From Brevundimonas aveniformis DSM 17977 (GTDB taxonomy: Bacteria > Pseudomonadota > Alphaproteobacteria > Caulobacterales > Caulobacteraceae): 64,000 nucleotides of DNA. Positions 1 through 9,327 of the stretch are shown in pieces. The position numbers and the translations under genes are program-made. The stretch spans positions 806,001 to 870,000 of the forward strand of contig NZ_AUAO01000001.1 in assembly GCF_000428765.1 (NCBI RefSeq). The letters run 5' to 3'. Under the pieces are notes generated by a model. That model searched no databases. It was not told the DNA's origin and worked only from the letters and a program-made list of their open reading frames with translations. Every line of letters begins with the position of its first letter. The stretch's first letter is position 1.

Positions 1-1156
1 GCGTCGCATCCGGTGCGCGCTCGCTCGGGGCACCGGGCGGCGTACCCGGCCCAACCGGTCCAGTCACCGTAGGAACCAGCGCGGCCCGGGTCGCGACGTA
101 GTCGGCATCCAGCAGCCCGGCGACCGGAACGGCCACATGGTCGGCATCCCCCACATAGAGGTCACGATCTGCATACATCAGTCGCTGGAGCCGAGCGAAG
201 GCCACCCAGGCTTCGGGGCTGTCGGGGCCACGGTCGATGTCGGGGGTATGCTCGGCCATGGCCAGGAGCTGAAGCAGGCCCACGCCTGAGGATGGCGGCG
301 GCGGCACGCAGACGAGATAGACTCGATAGGCCTGACAGACAGCCTCACGGCGGACGGGTCGATAGGCGGCCAGATCGGCCAGGGTGAGCCCGCCCGGATC
401 GTTCCCGTCCTGGACGGCCGCTACGATCTGGCGGGCCAGGTCGCCCCGGTAGAAATAGTCCGGCCCGTCGGCGGCCAGCCGCCGCACCGTCTCGGCATAG
501 GCGCGGTTGGTCAGGACATCGCCGGCGCGTGGGCGCGTCCCGTCGGGTCGCTCGAAATAGGCGTCGGCCCAGACGGTATGCGACTGGGGCGCGGCTTCTG
601 CCGACATATTGATGAAGGTGCCCAGGCGTGGCGGCACGACAAATCCGTCGCGAGCCAGTCGCTCGGCGTCGTTGAACAGCCCTGACCAGGCCAGACGTCC
701 ATGATCGGCCTGCGCCATCGCCAGCATGGCCACCGCGCCGGGCGTGCCCACCGAGCGGCCCGACAGCACCGCTGAACGGAAGTCCTCAGGCCGACCGTCG
801 CGCATGAACAGCTCCGGTGTCACCGAGGCCGGGGCGGTTTCGCGCCCGTCATAGACGGTGATCGCCCCCGTCTCGGCGTCATAGTGGACCATGAAGGCCC
901 CGCCCCCCAGGCCCGAACTCTGAGGCTCGACCAGACCAAGCACCGCCTGAACCGCCACCGCTGCATCCACGGCCGAGCCACCCCGCCGCAGCACCGCCAT
1001 ACCGGCTTGCGCCGCCATCGGATTGGCCGCAGAGACGAAGGGGCCGTGCGCCCTTTCGGCGGGCGCGGGGATGTCCGGGCGCTGTGGCGTGGTCTGGCCG
1101 ACGCCCGAACAGGCGCAAAGGGTCAGGGCGGTGGCGAGGGCGAGGATCAAACGCAT
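1..1156 (-). CDS. ggt: Gamma-glutamyltransferase, N-terminal part (cut by left edge)
   Basis: The minus-strand frame opens with ATG at 1156 and runs off the left edge, giving about 385 residues. Residues 1-20 form a signal peptide ending in a lipobox-like LCAC, so the mature protein is probably a lipoprotein in the periplasm. The following sequence has the family pattern: AANPMAAQAGMAVLRRGGSA, then a GLGGGAFMVHYD stretch and DGRETAP, all typical of gamma-glutamyltransferases, which cleave gamma-glutamyl bonds in glutathione and related peptides. The catalytic Thr at the start of the small subunit normally lies after residue 380 and falls outside the window, so activity cannot be judged. The next gene to the right (DUF3137) is on the same strand, about 50 bases upstream. 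Confidence 0.9.
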   Translation of the reverse strand, partial: MRLILALATALTLCACSGVGQTTPQRPDIPAPAERAHGPFVSAANPMAAQAGMAVLRRGGSAVDAAVAVQAVLGLVEPQSSGLGGGAFMVHYDAETGAITVYDGRETAPASVTPELFMRDGRPEDFRSAVLSGRSVGTPGAVAMLAMAQADHGRLAWSGLFNDAERLARDGFVVPPRLGTFINMSAEAAPQSHTVWADAYFERPDGTRPRAGDVLTNRAYAETVRRLAADGPDYFYRGDLARQIVAAVQDGNDPGGLTLADLAAYRPVRREAVCQAYRVYLVCVPPPPSSGVGLLQLLAMAEHTPDIDRGPDSPEAWVAFARLQRLMYADRDLYVGDADHVAVPVAGLLDADYVATRAALVPTVTGPVGPGTPPGAPSERAPDAT

Positions 1157-1204
1157 GTCGTCTTGCTAAACCAGCCGCCGCGCCGGGGCAAAGCCGACCT
1201 CGAT

Positions 1205-2086
1205 CTAGCCAAGCGTTCCGGCGATCTGGCGCATCAGGCCGAGAGCTTCTTCGAGATCATCCCAGATGACGCGAACGCGCTCGCGACCGGGTATCGACTG
1301 GAACATCGACCCGACTTCGAACCGGTCGCCGGGCGAGGCGAGCGCCACCGTCGCCTGATCGCCGGCCAGCCGTACAATGACCTTGCCGTGGGCGCTTCGC
1401 CAGGCCTTGAGCTGTTCGCGGACAACCGGATTGATCAGGGCCCGGGCCTCGTCCGGGCGGGTCGAATAGACCTCCAGACCTTGTTCGAAGGTAGGGTCAT
1501 CCTCGAAACGAACCCGTTCCATGCCCCGCCCGGGGCTGAAAAAGTTGAACAGGCCACGATCGGGGATGACGACCGTTTCGCCCTGAACCGATCGACGCGA
1601 AATGTTGAAGATCAGACCGTTGAACACATCGCGCCGGCTCTTGCCTGATCCGGATACCAGGGAGGCCTCGTAGAGGATGAACCGTCGTCCGTTGTCGTCG
1701 CCCTCGAACCGGTCGCGAAAGGTTCGCCCGCCGGGTCGGCCAAACAGGGGGTGGATGGCGTCATAGCCGTCGGCGGAGAAGCTGCCGGCCTGATGCGACA
1801 GGCCACGCGCCTGGCCGATTGCGATCAGGGCGGGTTCCTTGAGGGTCCGTGCGGCCCGGCTCAGGGGAACCGAAGCCACCATGTAGCCGACCACCAGCAC
1901 AAAGAAGAGAATGAAGGCTTTGAAGGCCAGCCCGGGAACCAGGAAGGCCGCGACCAGACCGAGGGCTCCGGCCCCGACCATGATGCATCCGAACCGCTGC
2001 ATGGCCGTCCGGCGCGCGCCTTTCAGCCCGACGATGGCCGAAGCCAGAGGACCGTCGCACAGCCTGTCGAAATCACCGCTGGTCAT
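1205..2086 (-). CDS. DUF3137 family membrane protein
   Basis: A 293-residue protein of unknown function. Residues about 28-75 contain two adjacent hydrophobic segments, a hairpin of two membrane helices. The rest is a soluble domain with the DUF3137 pattern: DRFEGDDNGRRF, a run beginning VFNGLIF, then ERVRFEDDPTFEQGLEVYS and EARALINP. The start at 2086 is supported by a GAGGAG ribosome site about 7 bases upstream. Family members are widespread in proteobacteria and have no assigned biochemical role. It is co-directional with the gamma-glutamyltransferase gene to its left, with about 48 bases between them, so the two could share a transcript. Confidence 0.8.
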   Translation of the reverse strand: MTSGDFDRLCDGPLASAIVGLKGARRTAMQRFGCIMVGAGALGLVAAFLVPGLAFKAFILFFVLVVGYMVASVPLSRAARTLKEPALIAIGQARGLSHQAGSFSADGYDAIHPLFGRPGGRTFRDRFEGDDNGRRFILYEASLVSGSGKSRRDVFNGLIFNISRRSVQGETVVIPDRGLFNFFSPGRGMERVRFEDDPTFEQGLEVYSTRPDEARALINPVVREQLKAWRSAHGKVIVRLAGDQATVALASPGDRFEVGSMFQSIPGRERVRVIWDDLEEALGLMRQIAGTLG

Positions 2087-2227
2087 CGGATAGGCTCCTC
2101 AAACGAGCCCCAGGAGTGGGCCCGTCGGGCCTGCCCTGTAAAGAGCACATTCTGCCCCTTGCATCGGGCGGCGCGAGGGGCTAGGTGTCCGCCCCTTCGC
2201 CGGGCCACCTTCAAGCGCCCGGTCTGC

Positions 2228-2304
2228 GGACCCGTAGCTCAGCTGGATAGAGCATCAGACTACGAATCTGAGGGTCGGGCGTTCGAATCGCTCCGGGTCC
2301 GCCA
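2228..2304 (+). tRNA. tRNA-Arg (anticodon ACG)
   Basis: A 77-base cloverleaf. The acceptor stem GGACCCG pairs with CGGGTCC at 2294-2300, followed by discriminator G and an encoded CCA at 2302-2304. The anticodon stem TCAGA/TCTGA encloses the loop CTACGAA, placing ACG at 2262-2264. The T loop TTCGAAT is canonical. The A at position 34 is normally edited to inosine to read CGU/CGC/CGA. Just downstream is a short T-rich stretch but no clear hairpin. No attachment-site duplication or integrase gene is visible beside it. Confidence 0.97.
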
Positions 2305-2327
2305 TTTCTTTCCATTGTCAGGCATTC

Positions 2328-2900
2328 TCACCGCATCGGATGGCTGAGGAAGCGCGAGCCTTTCAGGCCAAACCGCCAGGGTGTCTCGATGCCTTTGGTG
2401 ATGCCGATCCTCGGACCGGTCAGGATGTCGGCGGGCGGACCTGACGGCGGGGTCAGGGCGAACGGCGCCTCGATCAGGGGCAGCCCGTCGTGGTGTCCGG
2501 TCACCGCCAACGCCTCGCACAGTTTGCCAGGCCCCGAACACAGCGCCCGCTCCGCTTCCAGCTGTCGGCGTGCCCGCATCGACGGCACGCCCTGGGTCGG
2601 TTCCAGGGCCCGGATCAGCACCGCCTGGCCCGATCCTTCCTGGCCGCACACGATATTCAAGCACCAGTGGACACCGTAGATCCGATAGACATAGGCCCGA
2701 CCCATCGGCCCAAACATCGCCGCGTTGCGCGTCGTCGGACCGCGAAAGCTGTGCGAGGCCGGGTCGTCGCGGTCATAGGCTTCCGTTTCAACAATCACCC
2801 CACCGACCCCCTCGACCGTCAGGGTCCAGCCGATCAGGGCGCGGGCGCAAGGCACCGCGTCCTGGGCGACGACGCCTTCTAACGGCCAAGCTTTGGCCAT
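2328..2900 (-). CDS. DNA-3-methyladenine glycosylase (AAG/MPG family)
   Basis: A 190-residue monofunctional base-excision repair glycosylase that removes alkylated purines such as 3-methyladenine. Family signatures are visible: [17 protein letters not shown] near residue 40 with the catalytic-region Glu, [18 protein letters not shown], the NIV segment, AVLIRALEP, and GPGKLCEAL followed by the C-terminal RIGITKG. ATG at 2900 (MAKAWPLEG) is preferred to an upstream in-frame start at 2936, because homologous sequence begins there and a GTGAGG site precedes it. Length is usual for the bacterial family (about 185-210). It reads toward the tRNA and away from the metallopeptidase gene. Confidence 0.92.
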   Translation of the reverse strand: MAKAWPLEGVVAQDAVPCARALIGWTLTVEGVGGVIVETEAYDRDDPASHSFRGPTTRNAAMFGPMGRAYVYRIYGVHWCLNIVCGQEGSGQAVLIRALEPTQGVPSMRARRQLEAERALCSGPGKLCEALAVTGHHDGLPLIEAPFALTPPSGPPADILTGPRIGITKGIETPWRFGLKGSRFLSHPMR

Positions 2901-2971
2901 CACTCTAGCCTCACGTTCACTTGGGCAATGGCGCACGCCATGCCCAGACAGACGGACAACAGGGATTCCAC

Positions 2972-4390
2972 ATGCGCAACCTGGCTATCACGACGACCTT
3001 CATCCTGGCGACGGTGCTGGCGGGCCCGGCCTCCGCGACGGCGACGCAGGAGACCTCCGGCCCCGTTCCCGAGGTGACGGTCGAGCGGGATGGCGACGTC
3101 TGGCAGGTCGAGTATGAGCTGGACCGGGATGCGGCGGTGTGGGCCTTCATCCGGTCGTCCTTGATCTATGGCTCGCGAGAGCCGTGGCGGCCGGATGACT
3201 GGGTAGTGACGACGCCGGGCGTGGTGCTTGAGCGCGTCGGACATCTGGACATCCTGCGCACCGTCGACGGTGGCCCGGTGCCGCGCCGGGTTAGCCTGCG
3301 GATCACGCCCCGGGACCATGTGCTGGAGGCCGACTACGGCCCCCTGGTTTTCACCGATGGCTCCACGGCGCTGTTCACGGGTGCCTTTGAAGTTTTCCCT
3401 CTGGAGTCCGTGGAGGCGGCGCGCGCCCTGCCCGAGGATCTCAACGGGTCAGATGTCGGAGTCGAGAATGCGCGGATCACCTGGCGCGACCGGGACGGCC
3501 AGGTCCTCATCTACGGTCAACGCGAGACTGAGGCGGTGACGGAGGATGGCACGACCTATGCCCTGTTCGGCCCGGCGCAGATGACGCAGACCGAGCGCCT
3601 CGTCACCGTCGTCGATCAGGCGTTGCCCGAATGGGTGGCCGCCTCGATCGAGAGCTTCGCCCCGGCGGTTGCGGCCTATTATGCGGAGCGCCTGGGACCG
3701 GGTCAGACGGACCGGCCCACGATCATGGCCGCCTGGCGAGGGCCGACGCCCGAACTTCAGAGCCTGAGCGGCAGCGTTCTGCCCGGCCTCATTGTGATGA
3801 GCTTTGAAGGCGTCGGCCAGGTGGAGGCCACGCCCGAATGCCTGGCCACGACCCACTGGTTCATCGGCCATGAGAGCGCGCACTTCTGGCTGGGCCAGAC
3901 GGTTCGCTATGAGCGGACGCGGGATTCCTGGATTACCGAGGGCGGGGCCGATCTGATGGCGATCCGCGCCCTGGAAGCGCTCGATCCGGCGTTCGTTTCG
4001 CGCGACGACCTGCAGGGCGAGGTTGACGATTGCAGCGGCTTGGCGGTGCTGCCGGTCAGCGAGGCGGGGCGGCGCGGCGAACACCGGGCCTACTACGCCT
4101 GCGGCGCGGTCTTTGCCCTAGCCGCAGAGGCGGTGCAACGGCGCGCGACGGGCGGTGACTGGTTCGATTTCCTGAGGCCGCTGATCGACGCCAACCGCGA
4201 GGACGGGGTCCTCACGCGCCAAGAATGGCTTGATCATCTGACGTCGATCTCACGCGACCCGAGCCTGGCCTCGGACATCGAACTGCTTTTGGACCGCGGG
4301 ACGCCCGACCCGTCTGCGGTCATCGCCAGCCTGTTTGAGCGGACCGGCGTGGCCTATCGACTGGATGAGGGCCGGGTCCGCCTCGACTAG
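2972..4390 (+). CDS. Exported gluzincin-type metallopeptidase-like protein
   Basis: A 472-residue protein starting with a cleavable signal peptide (residues 1-about 23, ending ASA). The centre carries HESAH at residues 300-304, followed after exactly 18 residues by a Glu in TEGGADL (Glu323). That is the HExxH-x18-E zinc site of gluzincins (M1/M61-like). The N-terminal half is beta-rich and lacks clear M1 signatures such as GAMEN, so substrate and even peptidase activity are uncertain. ATG at 2972 is chosen over an in-frame start at 2921 because it begins the signal peptide and has AGGGA upstream. Its stop overlaps the stop of the convergent regulator gene by three bases. Confidence 0.75.
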   Translation: MRNLAITTTFILATVLAGPASATATQETSGPVPEVTVERDGDVWQVEYELDRDAAVWAFIRSSLIYGSREPWRPDDWVVTTPGVVLERVGHLDILRTVDGGPVPRRVSLRITPRDHVLEADYGPLVFTDGSTALFTGAFEVFPLESVEAARALPEDLNGSDVGVENARITWRDRDGQVLIYGQRETEAVTEDGTTYALFGPAQMTQTERLVTVVDQALPEWVAASIESFAPAVAAYYAERLGPGQTDRPTIMAAWRGPTPELQSLSGSVLPGLIVMSFEGVGQVEATPECLATTHWFIGHESAHFWLGQTVRYERTRDSWITEGGADLMAIRALEALDPAFVSRDDLQGEVDDCSGLAVLPVSEAGRRGEHRAYYACGAVFALAAEAVQRRATGGDWFDFLRPLIDANREDGVLTRQEWLDHLTSISRDPSLASDIELLLDRGTPDPSAVIASLFERTGVAYRLDEGRVRLD

Positions 4391-5799
4391 GTTGAGAACG
4401 GCCAGGGGCTGACAGATTTGGACCAGGCGTCGATCTGAAGGTCGGCATGGACCGGCGGAGCGGCCCGTTCGGCGCAAGGGTGGCGCGGGCACAGCCGACA
4501 GGCCGGACCGATCGGCGTCACCTCAGGCGCCTCCAGATTCAGACCCCGCGCATAGACCAGGCGGTGCGCGTCCTTCAGCTCGCAGCCCAGGCCGATGGCC
4601 AGATCCTGATCACCGGCCCGCCCGGCACCCTGGCGGGCCACGGTCCGCGCCAGGGTGAACCAGCGCCCGCCGTCGGGCGTCTCGACGATCTGGGTCACCA
4701 CCCGACCGGGGGTTCGAAACGCCGCATGCAACCGCCAGCGCGGGCAGGCCCCGCCGAAGCGCGAGAACGGAAACGCGCCCGCCGCGTATCGCTTGGACAC
4801 ATTGCCCGCCTGATCCACCCGCATCAGGAAAAACGGCACCCCGCGCGCCGTCGGTCGGCCCAGCGTCGTCAGCCGATGTGCCGCCTGCTCGAACGAGACG
4901 CCGAACCGCTGCTGCAGGAGGTCCAGATCATAGCCTGTGGCTTCCGCCAGCGCCTGAAACGGGCCGTAGGGCATCAGGATGGCACCGGCCAGGGCGTTGG
5001 TCAGGCTGACCTTCAACAGCTCGTGGGCGGCGGTATTGGGGGGCCGAGTCGTCTCCGCCATGGCTTCGATCTCATGGGCGTGAGCACTCAGTCCCAGTTG
5101 ATAGGCCATGGCGAACAGGCGCGAGGCAGTGCTGAGCGTTTCGGAGAGGGTCAACCGCCGTCGGTGTAGATCGAGCCTGCGCGTCCACTCGACCATCACC
5201 TCAGCCGGCAGGATGCGGACGGACAGGTCGTAGGCGGACTTCAGCCGCGCCCTCAGCGCCGCCTCCAGTCCCAGCGGGTCGCCTGACAGCTCGGTATGGT
5301 GAGCCTCGCCCAGGGCGTCGATTTCGGGGAAGTGGTTGCGACGTGACTGGATCAGATCGCGCACCCAGTCCGCGGGTGTTTCTTCCAGGCCCCCGCCGCC
5401 GCGCTCGGCCTCGATCTGGGTGCGCGACCGCTGATCGGAAAAAGCCTGGTAGAGTCGGGTCAGGGCCTCGGCGATGGCCGGGTTCTCATCCACCGTGGCC
5501 AGAATCTCATGCCGCGGGGCCGAAAGCCCCTTGAACACCGGATCGGCCAGAAGCTCGCCCAGCGCCTCCGCTGTTGCCTCATCGCCCTGACCGAAGGCGC
5601 GCAGATCGACGTCATAGGTGTCGGCCAGCCGGAGCAGCAGTTGCGCCGAGACGGGCCGCTGATTGCGCTCGATATGGTTCAGATAGGAGGGCGACACCTC
5701 CAGATCGGCCGCCATCGCCGTCTGCGTCAGGTCCAGCTCGCGCCGCAGCCGCTTGAGCCGTCCGCCGAGGAAGAGTTTCTGATCCGCTGATCGCGCCAT
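4387..5799 (-). CDS. ScfR/RamB-type XRE regulator of the glyoxylate shunt
   Basis: A 470-residue transcription regulator. Residues 12-68 form an XRE helix-turn-helix (LKRLRRELDLTQTAMAADL, then SPSYLNHIERNQRP). The middle resembles the IrrE/ImmA-like domain, and residues 290-460 the short-chain acyl regulator C-terminal domain, with the pattern RVDQAGNVSKRYAAGAFPF, FARFGGACPRW-like residues and a Cys cluster CRLCPRHPCAERAAP. Homologues (ScfR, RamB) control isocitrate lyase, malate synthase and short-chain acid metabolism. It is divergent from aceA across a 164-base region carrying palindromes, so control of aceA and itself is a reasonable inference. Confidence 0.85.
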   Translation of the reverse strand: MARSADQKLFLGGRLKRLRRELDLTQTAMAADLEVSPSYLNHIERNQRPVSAQLLLRLADTYDVDLRAFGQGDEATAEALGELLADPVFKGLSAPRHEILATVDENPAIAEALTRLYQAFSDQRSRTQIEAERGGGGLEETPADWVRDLIQSRRNHFPEIDALGEAHHTELSGDPLGLEAALRARLKSAYDLSVRILPAEVMVEWTRRLDLHRRRLTLSETLSTASRLFAMAYQLGLSAHAHEIEAMAETTRPPNTAAHELLKVSLTNALAGAILMPYGPFQALAEATGYDLDLLQQRFGVSFEQAAHRLTTLGRPTARGVPFFLMRVDQAGNVSKRYAAGAFPFSRFGGACPRWRLHAAFRTPGRVVTQIVETPDGGRWFTLARTVARQGAGRAGDQDLAIGLGCELKDAHRLVYARGLNLEAPEVTPIGPACRLCPRHPCAERAAPPVHADLQIDAWSKSVSPWPFST

Positions 5800-5807
5800 G
5801 GATCGAG

Positions 5808-5849
5808 TTTGTCACAAAGTGACCAATCGGCAAGTGTCATATTATGACA
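5808..5849. promoter_or_regulatory. Candidate operators in the divergent regulator/aceA promoter
   Basis: Three overlapping or adjacent palindromes sit just upstream of the regulator start. TTTGTCACAAA at 5808-5818 is perfect about its centre. GTCAC-AAA-GTGAC covers 5811-5823. TGTCAT-ATT-ATGACA covers 5835-5849. The shared GTCAc/TGACa core suggests a repeated site for one protein, most simply the divergently encoded XRE regulator. Binding is inferred, not shown. Confidence 0.5.
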
Positions 5850-5963
5850 AAATGACTGTAAATATGAGGCCCTGACCGTAGTATTTGTGACTTTCATCCG
5901 GTTTCCTGAGCGACAGAGCGGTGCCTTAGCCGCGTCACCAGATTTCAGACCCCGGGGCCTCCC

Positions 5964-7241
<1,278 letters not shown>

Positions 7242-7266
7242 TCAGACACCATCTGGAGGAAAGACC

Positions 7267-7476
7267 ATGGAAGCGATCTCGAGCCCCAAGGCTATCATCG
7301 ACTACTGCTTGGCTCCCCTGAACCTGACGCCGGGGTCCGAACCCGAGCGGGAAGCCCGCCGCCGGCTGGAGCACGCCATCAAGGCCTTCCGCCAGGCCGC
7401 CGCCAAGCCGGTCGTGGTCGACTTCTCGACCATGCCGTCAGTGGTCATCAACGAAGCGGCCCACGGCTACGAATGA
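7267..7476 (+). CDS. Small conserved protein between aceA and aceB
   Basis: A 69-residue protein with no domain I recognise. It starts at ATG 7267 with a strong GGAGGAA ribosome site 25 bases after the aceA stop. A longer in-frame opening from 7042 would overlap aceA and is rejected. The sequence is mixed helix: a PKAIIDYCLAPLNL segment, a basic amphipathic helix around EREARRRLEHAIKAFRQAA, then VVVDFSTMPSVVINE. There is no signal peptide or membrane helix, so it is cytoplasmic. The tight position between the two shunt enzymes suggests a role linked to them, possibly a regulator or partner of isocitrate lyase, but this is only inference from location. Confidence 0.7.
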   Translation: MEAISSPKAIIDYCLAPLNLTPGSEPEREARRRLEHAIKAFRQAAAKPVVVDFSTMPSVVINEAAHGYE

Positions 7477-7482
7477 CCCTGA

Positions 7483-7645
7483 CCCTTCTCCCCGTGTGGG
7501 AGAAGGTGTCACCCGAAGGATGACGGATGAGGGGTCGCACCGACCCGTCCGCACCCGATCTGTCCGTCGCACCGGCTTGCCAGGCCTGCGTGACCCCTCA
7601 TCCGACCCGCTGCGCGGGCCACCTTCTCCCGCAAGGGGAGAAGGG
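7483..7645. repeat. Long inverted-repeat element before aceB
   Basis: The 182-base gap before aceB holds a mirror structure. The left arm begins CCCTTCTCCCCGTGTGGGAG and continues with GGATGAGGGGTCGCAC. The right arm carries GTGACCCCTCATCC and ends CACCTTCTCCCGCAAGGGGA then GAAGGG at 7645. Each arm also contains its own small hairpin (CTTCTCCC/GGGAGAAG). This is the look of a dispersed, non-coding, MITE-like palindrome of alphaproteobacteria. It ends about 13 bases before the aceB start, so a transcript from aceA would fold strongly here. Confidence 0.7.
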
Positions 7646-7658
7646 ATAGGACCGAACC

Positions 7659-9239
7659 ATGCCCCTCGACACCCTGCCCGACACCGTCCGCGTTCTTGGC
7701 CCCGTCGAGGGCCGGGCGGCGGAGGTTCTGACGCCAGAGGCGCTGTCTCTGGTCGCCGAGCTGCACCGGGCGCTCGATGGCCGACGCAAGACCCTGCTCA
7801 AACAGAGAGAGGCCCGCCAGGTCCGCTTCGACAACGGCGACCTGCCCGACTTTCGCGCCGACACCGCCGAAATCCGCGCCGGTGACTGGACCGTCGCGCC
7901 GATCCCCGCTGACCTTCTGGACCGCCGCGTCGAGATCACCGGCCCGACCGACCGCAAGATGGTCATCAATGCGCTGAACTCGGGCGCGCGGGTCTTCATG
8001 GCCGACTTCGAGGACGCCACCAGCCCGACCTGGGCGAATGTCGTCGAGGGGCAGATCAATCTGAAGGACCGGTGGTCCGGCGACCTGGCCTACAGCGATC
8101 CGGCTTCTGGCAAGGCCTATGCGCTGGGTGACACACCCGCCGTGCTGCTGGTGCGCCCGCGCGGCTGGCATCTGCTGGAGCGCCACGTCGAGGTCGACGG
8201 AGAGCCGGTCGCCGGCGGCCTGTTCGATTTCGCCCTGTATCTGACCCACAACGCCAAGGCGGCGCTGGATCAGGGCTCGGGTCCGTACTTCTATTTCCCC
8301 AAGCTGGAATCGATGGAGGAGGCGGCCCTGTGGGACGACGCCTGCCGCATTGCGCAGTCGCGGCTGGGCCTCCCCGTCGGCACGATCAAGGCGACCATCC
8401 TGATCGAGACGATCACCGCCGCCTTCGAGATGGACGAGATCCTGTTCGCCCTGAAAGACCACATCGTCGGCCTGAACTGTGGACGGTGGGACTATATCTT
8501 CTCGACCATCAAGCGGCTGGGCCTGAACCCGGATTTCCTCACGCCCGACCGCGCGCGCATGGTCATGGGCGAGGCTTTCCTGAGCGCCTATTCACGCAAG
8601 CTGATCGCCACCTGCCATCGGCGCGGTGCCTTCGCCATGGGCGGCATGGCGGCCCAGATCCCGATCAAGAGCGACGAAGCCGCCAACGCCGCCGCCTTCG
8701 CCAAGGTCCAGGCCGACAAGGAGCGCGAGGCCGGCTATGGCCATGACGGCACCTGGGTCGCGCATCCGGCCCTGGTCCCTGTGGCTATGGAGGTTTTCAA
8801 CCGCCTGATGCCCCGTCCCAACCAGCTTGACGTGTTCGGCGACGGGGCCGGCCTAGACCAGTCCGACCTTCTGGAAATGCACAAGGGGCCGCGCACCGAG
8901 GCGGGCCTGCGCGAGAACATCCGCGTAGGAATTCAGTACATCGAAGCGTGGCTAAACGGTCGCGGCGCGGTGCCGCTCTACAATCTGATGGAAGACGCCG
9001 CCACCGCCGAGATCAGTCGTACCCAGGTCTGGCAATGGCTGAAGCATGCCGCCACGCTTGACGACGGTCGCACGGTCGATGAGGCCCTGGTGCGCGCCTT
9101 GATCGAGGACGAGGTGACACGCATGCCGCCGGGGCTGGAGCGTTTGGCGGAGGCCGTCGCCCTGTTCACCCAGCTCTGTTTTGCCCAGACGTGCGAGAGC
9201 TTCCTGACCCTGCCAGCCTATGAGGTTCTGGACGGCTAG
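7659..9239 (+). CDS. aceB: Malate synthase A
   Basis: A 526-residue malate synthase of the A type (usual about 530), condensing glyoxylate with acetyl-CoA to malate. Visible family blocks include the ADFEDATSPTW segment near residue 115, YFYFPKLESMEEA, the central GTIKATILIETITAAFEMDEI around residue 245 with GLNCGRWDYIFS, and AFAMGGMAAQIPIK, then NYIEAWL-like IQYIEAWLNGRGAVPLYN with NLMEDAATAEISR. It completes the glyoxylate shunt started by aceA. The ribosome site (GGGATAGGA) lies immediately after the inverted-repeat element at 7483-7645, so translation could be influenced by that structure. Confidence 0.97.
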   Translation: MPLDTLPDTVRVLGPVEGRAAEVLTPEALSLVAELHRALDGRRKTLLKQREARQVRFDNGDLPDFRADTAEIRAGDWTVAPIPADLLDRRVEITGPTDRKMVINALNSGARVFMADFEDATSPTWANVVEGQINLKDRWSGDLAYSDPASGKAYALGDTPAVLLVRPRGWHLLERHVEVDGEPVAGGLFDFALYLTHNAKAALDQGSGPYFYFPKLESMEEAALWDDACRIAQSRLGLPVGTIKATILIETITAAFEMDEILFALKDHIVGLNCGRWDYIFSTIKRLGLNPDFLTPDRARMVMGEAFLSAYSRKLIATCHRRGAFAMGGMAAQIPIKSDEAANAAAFAKVQADKEREAGYGHDGTWVAHPALVPVAMEVFNRLMPRPNQLDVFGDGAGLDQSDLLEMHKGPRTEAGLRENIRVGIQYIEAWLNGRGAVPLYNLMEDAATAEISRTQVWQWLKHAATLDDGRTVDEALVRALIEDEVTRMPPGLERLAEAVALFTQLCFAQTCESFLTLPAYEVLDG

Positions 9240-9327
9240 AGCCGGGGGGTGCTTGCTGCAACCGCGGCGCGGCCCCGACAACGAAGCCGGCTCAGGCTCG
9301 CGCCTTCCTCCTCAAACCGATCAGGCC

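Noticed and set aside
2228-2327. tRNA-Arg as an attachment site for an island
   Set aside because: No integrase, direct repeat of the tRNA end or composition change is visible on either side.
7496-7885. A 129-codon plus-strand frame crossing the inverted repeat and the aceB start
   Set aside because: It reads through the repeat arms and the aceB coding region in a different frame, and cannot be a real gene.
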